A DNA stretch of 11,337 bases from Endotrypanum monterogeii (taxonomy: Eukaryota > Euglenozoa > Kinetoplastea > Trypanosomatida > Trypanosomatidae): the NCBI GenBank assembly GCA_000333855.2, contig CM007343.1:294494-305830 (forward strand). Direction: 5' to 3'. The number at the start of each line of letters is the position of its first letter. Position 1 is the first letter of the stretch. A program made the translations under genes and the position numbers. The notes under the pieces were generated by a model. It searched no databases, was not told the DNA's origin, and saw nothing but the letters and a program-made list of their open reading frames with translations. Of this stretch, positions 7,146 through 11,337 are shown in pieces.

Positions 7146-7181
7146 AGCTCACGGGGGCCTGTGTATATATTTATAAACAGC

Positions 7182-7272
7182 TATGTATATATGTATATAT
7201 ATATATATATATATAGATATATATGTACTACTACACACACATATATATATACACACACACAATAATAATATA
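7182..7272. repeat. Compound TA / CA / AAT repeat
   Basis: About 90 bases made almost entirely of TA units (including 7194-7215), CA units (7233-7240, 7251-7260), TA units (7241-7250) and AAT units (from 7261). It is the most repeat-dense segment of the window. Confidence 0.9.
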
Positions 7273-8351
7273 TCCGCTTATATATTTGTATACATAGACA
7301 CACTCAAATGTACCTCCCTTTTCTTTTTCTTTCGTGTGTTGTGGTATGTTTTTTGGAGGGGATACCGCCGATGTTATCAATGGAGTCCTGGTTAGCTGAG
7401 CAGATGGTACTACCTGGTGTGTGTGTGTGGATGCATGTATATGTAATTCCCACGCATGTATAGGAGCAGAAGCAAGAAGAGTGTGTGTGAGAGAAATTGA
7501 TGACCAATCGTTGCTGTTGTTGTTGCGAGAGTGGAGTAGAGAAAAAAAAAAAGGACACGACCGCAGTGGAAGTCGGGTCAGCTTCATTTACCTCCCCTCC
7601 CCCCCCCCTCGGACGCATAACAGTTGTCCGAAGGGAGAGAGGGAAGTAGGGAGGCTTCTCCTCGACATGTGCCTCTCTGTGGCTTACAGTCGAACTGTTA
7701 CACCAAAAAGCAGTGAGGAGTGTGAATGTGCAGGCAGTGGAGAGGCGGGCATTCTTTGCCCTCACCGTACGTACACCCAGGCACAGACACATATTTCTTT
7801 ATATATATCAGTTGCCACCTCTTGTGTTTTATTTTTGTTCTCCTCAGGTAGGGGAGAAAAGCATGCGGTGATCACAAGCAATGGTGTGTACCACCTTTCG
7901 TAAAAATAAAAAAAAAACATCAAAAAATGTAGCTGTAAGACTTAGCCCCTATCCGGTAGTACGTGTCAAATGTACACACACATAAGCGCACACACAGAGG
8001 GAGAGTTCCGACACCATTCCCTGAGAATGGGCAGTGGAAATATCTTCACCATCTATACACGCCAACGCGTTCGTACAGCAGCGCCGGAGAATCCACATAG
8101 GTAGCTATTATCGTCCTCGGACAAGAGAGGGGAAGGAAGGAGAGAAAAGTGCTGTCGTTGATTCACATCCAAAGGTATTTATGTGTTCCTCGGATGTTTT
8201 CATGTGAGGGGGGAGGGGGGAGGAACGGAAGGGGAGGTAGAGGTGGAGAGTCGGCTGTTCATTTTTTTTTTCTTTACTTCTTCGGTCAGACTCAAGAGAA
8301 AACACAAATAAAACAACAACAACATAGAAATTTGATGACACAGACACAGAC
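7273..8351. other. Non-coding or unassigned stretch, least repetitive part of the right half
   Basis: Sequence from about 7660 to 8110 is compositionally mixed. Open frames exist on both strands (a minus-strand ATG frame 7792-7304 and a plus-strand frame from ATG 7667 to 7903), but they cross homopolymers, overlap each other and match no family I recognise. A 6-bp inverted repeat pairs 8014-8019 with 8025-8030, and a 25-codon ORF runs 8027-8104. No gene is claimed. Confidence 0.5.
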
Positions 8352-8385
8352 ATATATGCATATATATATATATACATATGCATAT
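8352..8385. repeat. Palindromic TA-rich element
   Basis: The self-complementary 10-mer atatgcatat occurs at 8354-8363 and again at 8376-8385, on either side of a short TA core. The whole unit is therefore a near-perfect palindrome and could extrude as a cruciform or fold as an RNA hairpin. Confidence 0.75.
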
Positions 8386-8401
8386 CAGCAGATAAAAAAT
8401 G

Positions 8402-8450
8402 GACGCACCTTCACGAACAAACAAACAAAACAAAACAAAAAAAGTGCGTC
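8402..8450. repeat. Hairpin with GC-rich stem and A/C-only loop
   Basis: Arms 8402-8408 (gacgcac) and 8444-8450 (gtgcgtc) are perfect complements. The 35-nt loop is mostly A-runs with single C's on the + strand, so a leftward transcript would present a U-rich loop with single G's. It lies 16 nt after the palindrome at 8352-8385. Confidence 0.65.
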
Positions 8451-9537
8451 ACATATATCGCTCAGACCCCTCACCTCAAAAATATGGAACGTATCACACG
8501 CTCGCTTCACACAAAATGTAACCGCACTTGGAGGTGAAAAAAAAAAAGACGGAAAATAGGGAAAGGGGTATGTGTGTATGTATGTGTGAGTTTTGTTTTA
8601 AGAGAGCAACAACTCCTGGGATAAAAAGGAGTATCAGCAGCGATTTGAATGGCAAACAGTCGCCAACTGTGGGCCTGCGTTACCTCCTTTTCCAAACCAC
8701 CCCCTCCCGTCCATCCTCTACCACCACCCCATGCCACTCATTAAGTGAGCATACATGCATTGCCTGTACTTTATTTGAGAAAAAAAAAGAGGAGGAGATA
8801 AGGAATAGTGAGGTCAGCCTTTTGTTGTTGTTCAGCCTACACAGGTCCACTATTTTTTTTTTTTCAAGTCGAAAGGGAGGACAGAGGAGAGGCAACGAAG
8901 TGTAAAAATAATATACGTGAGAAAGAGAACTTCACATTACAACGCAAGCATTGACAAAGAAAAGAAAAACGAAAAACTGAGAAAAAGGGGGGGAGCCGAG
9001 GAGGAGAGAGGCGGAGTAGAACCGAAGATGTCGAAGCACAACACGAAAGTCAGAAAGAAAAATAAATAAAGCGGGGAAAAATGAATGCGGATCAATTACT
9101 TTCACATATCAACTGTAACAGCATCCTCTTTAGTGTAGCCTGTGGGAGAGAAAAGGGAGGAGTATATATGATAAGATGTTACGATCACTGCCTCCACTTG
9201 TGTAGCGTTCCCCCATTTGAAAAAAAAAAATTACTATTGTTCTCACTCCCCCCCCCTCCCCTACCCGTTGTGTGTGTTTGTGTGTGTGTGTGTGTGTTTT
9301 TGGACCGGTGGCGCTTCACTTAATAATCCCCCCTTCAATACACATACACGAATACATGTATAAATATACGCAGGTATGTATGTTTCAGGATAGATTTTGT
9401 TTAAATGTATTCATATATTTATGTCGCATGTTTTTCTCAGCCCATTAAAAAAGAGGTCACGCCTCGCCCACACACACACAAACACACGCATACCTCCTCT
9501 CTCTCTCTATATATATATACATATACGCACATTCAGG

Positions 9538-9542
<5 letters not shown>
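8451..9542. other. Non-coding, alternating purine and pyrimidine blocks
   Basis: No gene is supported. The + strand is strongly purine-rich at about 8868-9070 and pyrimidine-rich at 9240-9266, followed by a (GT)n at about 9269-9297. A minus-strand acceptor-like AG at 8979-8978 follows a C/T-rich tract. Short CA, CT and TA repeats fill 9469-9519. Confidence 0.55.
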
Positions 9543-9568
<26 letters not shown>

Positions 9569-9587
9569 GTTTTTTTTGGGGGGGGGG
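9543..9587. repeat. (AT)12 followed by T8-G10
   Basis: AT units run from 9543 to 9566, then a 3-nt spacer, eight T's (9570-9577) and ten G's (9578-9587). This is a second, shorter T-to-G junction like that at 1568-1595. Confidence 0.9.
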
Positions 9588-9812
9588 CAGAAAGAGGGAG
9601 GGAGAGGAAGCAAATCCGAAAAAAGAAAGAGCCGTAAGCTGGAGGAGAAAAAAGAAGGCTGCTAAGAAAAATAAGAGCCATCCGATAGTCTTTTTTTTTT
9701 TTTCACCTCCTCCCTGATCGTGCCCAAGTCTATCCCGATAAGGCATCCATTATTCTTTTCTGCTTGGCGTTCCATCAAAGCCAGAACAATGCACGCTACC
9801 GTAACAGAGAAG

Positions 9813-9929
9813 AACTGTCTTGGTTTCTTCTTTTTTCCCCTCTTCTTTTTTTGTTTTTGTTTTTCGGCTTTCCTTGCACTTTGTTGGGGCTTTCTTGATG
9901 CATCTTCCTCCCCACTTCTTCTTCGTCAG
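9813..9929 (+). promoter_or_regulatory. Long acceptor-like pyrimidine tract on the + strand
   Basis: About 115 nt, mostly T/C and free of AG, end in a first AG at 9928-9929. The next ATG is 15 nt on, at 9944, and opens an 80-codon Cys-rich frame to 10186 that I do not recognise. The signal form is good for trans-splicing, but pyrimidine runs are common in this DNA and no downstream gene is visible to support it. Confidence 0.3.
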
Positions 9930-10010
9930 TTGGGCGTAAACGCATGTTTGTGATCTGCTGGTTGCGCGCGTGGGGGTGTGGGCACACAACGGAGATGAGC
10001 CCTGTCCCTT

Positions 10011-10028
10011 GCTGCCAAAAAGGGCAGC
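10011..10028. repeat. Compact GC-rich hairpin
   Basis: The stem gctgcc (10011-10016) with ggcagc (10023-10028) and a 6-nt A-rich loop is one of the most stable short hairpins in the window. Confidence 0.6.
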
Positions 10029-10355
10029 CGTGCGTGCGATTCAAGAAGCAATCTCTTGTTACCCTCCCCTCCCCTAACCCTCGTTGGCCAATCTGCACAC
10101 AAACGCAGCCATCGACAGAGAGGCTTTTTTTTTGTTTTTGTTTTTGTTTTGTTTGCGCACATGTCTGTACGTGTACGTGTGCTTGAGATTTTCCTTTTCC
10201 TTTTTTCTTTTGGAGAGAGGGGAGCGGAGAAGGGAGGGGGGAGGTTGTCATTATTTTTATTTTTTATTAACAAAAATAACAGTAAACAAAATTGAAGAAA
10301 AATACCCGCCGTACATGACACAAGGAATTGAAAATATAAAATGGCGCCCAAAAAT

Positions 10356-10375
10356 TATATATATATATATATATA
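10356..10375. repeat. (TA)10 microsatellite
   Basis: Ten TA units, followed within 3 nt by GGAAAAGG. Confidence 0.95.
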
Positions 10376-10423
10376 ATGGAAAAGGAAATGAGACACAAAA
10401 ACCATATGATGTACAATAATACC

Positions 10424-10451
10424 ATATATATATATATATATATATATATAT
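10424..10451. repeat. (AT)14 microsatellite
   Basis: Fourteen AT units, followed by GGAAAAG, as is the tract at 10356-10375. The paired arrangement suggests a local duplication. Confidence 0.95.
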
Positions 10452-10860
10452 GGAAAAGAGCGAGGCAAAGTGGATTACGCTTTGCCAGGACTCTGTCGGC
10501 CTTTTTTTTTTGAGGAGGGTTTCGTTGGTCTTGCATACATTCACGCTATTCACACACATATACATATAAAGATAGATGCTTGCCGTGCAGGTGTGCGGAG
10601 TGGGTCATTACAGTGAAAAGAGGAAAAACAAAAGGGAGAATCAAGCTGTGTGGGAGTGATGCCCGGCACGCACTGTCTTCCTTGAACATGTATGCGTGCT
10701 CGCAAAGCGAAGCGCAGCCTGGCACACACACATCAATATGCAAATAGTTATATATTAATGTGCGTGGGTGGGTGCGTTCCCTTGTTTTCCCTGTCCCTGT
10801 ATCGACTTCCTGATGCGTCTTTGATGCTCTCAGCCACCGGCACTCTTCACTACTCGGTCA

Positions 10861-10906
10861 CCCCAAGTATATATATATATATATATATACACAGAATACC
10901 TTGGGG
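10861..10906. repeat. Inverted repeat enclosing (TA)11
   Basis: Arms ccccaag (10861-10867) and cttgggg (10900-10906) flank an 11-unit TA tract (10868-10889) and a 10-nt spacer. The TA core can continue the stem. Confidence 0.65.
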
Positions 10907-10932
10907 AGGAGAATAATAGAGAGGTCAAAAAG

Positions 10933-10945
10933 CCAAGTCCCTTGG
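10933..10945. repeat. Small hairpin CCAAG/CTTGG
   Basis: Arms 10933-10937 and 10941-10945 enclose a 3-nt loop. The arms share the CCAAG/CTTGG core with the inverted repeat at 10861-10906, so the two structures could exchange strands. Confidence 0.55.
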
Positions 10946-11262
10946 TGTTTTATTTCCATCTCGCAAACTAATCAGCTCTCAGGGAGATAATGAAGAAAAA
11001 ACACAAAAAAAAGCGTGAGGAGATGGAGGACAAGAGCCAGCGCCAGGGGAGGTACACTGTCACACAAAGGAAATGATCAACAGACATGGCGCTTCTAGAC
11101 AGAAAAAAAAAGGAGAAAAAAGGAACGCGGCTGTGCGTTCATGTACGGATGGGATGCGATAAAACAGCAACTACCACGTCTCCGTCGCTGAGACACGTAC
11201 GTAGGTATTAATATGATCAGTGCAAATAAAAATATATTGAAATATAAAAATATTTATACATT

Positions 11263-11286
11263 TATATATATATATATATATATATA
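11263..11286. repeat. (TA)12 microsatellite
   Basis: Twelve TA units, 51 nt before the window end, in an A/T-rich context. Confidence 0.95.
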
Positions 11287-11337
11287 AATACACTGAGGCT
11301 AGAAAACTGTATTACCTTGACCTTGTTTGGAAAGAAC

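Larger units (their letters stand above)
6532..7181. other. Non-coding, mixed A-runs and microsatellites
   Basis: No gene is supported. The stretch contains GACA repeats at about 6777-6789, a 6-bp hairpin pairing 6793-6798 with 6809-6814 across an A-rich loop, two (TA)n tracts, and T-rich runs at about 7063-7087. Confidence 0.55.
10187..11337. other. Non-coding, repeat-rich right end
   Basis: No gene is supported up to the window edge. The stretch includes four long (TA)n tracts, an AT-only 8-bp inverted repeat (10251-10258 with 10272-10279), CCAAG/CTTGG inverted repeats near 10861-10945, and a purine-rich zone at about 10890-11110. Confidence 0.55.

Noticed and set aside
7304..7792. Minus-strand ATG frame of 162 codons
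   Set aside because: It is the longest ATG frame outside the RRM gene, but it crosses a C/G homopolymer, an A-run, a CAA/CAG run and CA repeats, ends in microsatellite translation, overlaps a plus-strand frame and matches no family I know.
7667..7903. Plus-strand frame of 78 codons
   Set aside because: Mixed composition, but it overlaps the opposite frame, has no clear acceptor upstream and ends near A-runs. The evidence is insufficient.
39..8081. 10-mer cgtacagcag shared by 39-48 and 8072-8081
   Set aside because: Too short to be significant, with no wider similarity.
1..11337. tRNA, rRNA, C/D snoRNA, CRISPR array or insertion sequence
   Set aside because: I looked for T-loop patterns, box motifs, regularly spaced direct repeats and transposase or reverse transcriptase motifs by eye and found none. 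A SIDER-type degenerate retroposon cannot be excluded without a database search.

Overview
The window looks like nuclear DNA from a trypanosomatid, most likely of Leishmania type. The reasons are one long intronless, GC-rich open reading frame in a sea of simple repeats, pyrimidine tracts with AG acceptors suited to spliced-leader trans-splicing, and no sign of cis-introns, bacterial ribosome binding sites or operons. This assignment is inferred from genome style; no species marker is visible.

Layout. There is one convincing protein gene, on the minus strand from 3440 down to 1722. It encodes a 572-residue protein with a single RNA recognition motif (RRM) set between long Ser/Thr/Pro/Ala/Gln-rich, probably disordered, arms. 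To its left, 1-1721 is the presumed 3' UTR or downstream intergenic DNA, with (TA)n, (CA)n, a T14-G14 junction, a G/C-rich block just after the stop codon, and a small island of inverted repeats. To its right, 3441 begins the 5' UTR with two candidate trans-splice acceptors at 3625 and 3561. About 7.9 kb (3441-11337) then follows with no convincing gene.

The large gene-poor part is not uniform. From 3441 to about 6130 the + strand is strongly purine-rich, so a leftward transcript would be pyrimidine-rich, and it holds the clearest G-quadruplex candidates. From about 6140 rightward, pyrimidine-rich and purine-rich blocks alternate, and acceptor-like sites occur on both strands. This fits either a very long 3' UTR of a minus-strand gene to the right, or a strand-switch (divergent transcription start) region. 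The window alone cannot decide between them. Two weak plus-strand small ORFs (5505-5621 and 6142/6391-6531) are recorded as candidates only.

How it works together. The evident biology is post-transcriptional: an RNA-binding regulator whose own gene is flanked by unusually long, structured, repeat-rich non-coding sequence. In trypanosomatids, which lack gene-by-gene promoter control, UTRs of this kind are where regulation of such genes is expected. I saw no tRNA, rRNA, CRISPR array, insertion sequence or recognisable retroposon.
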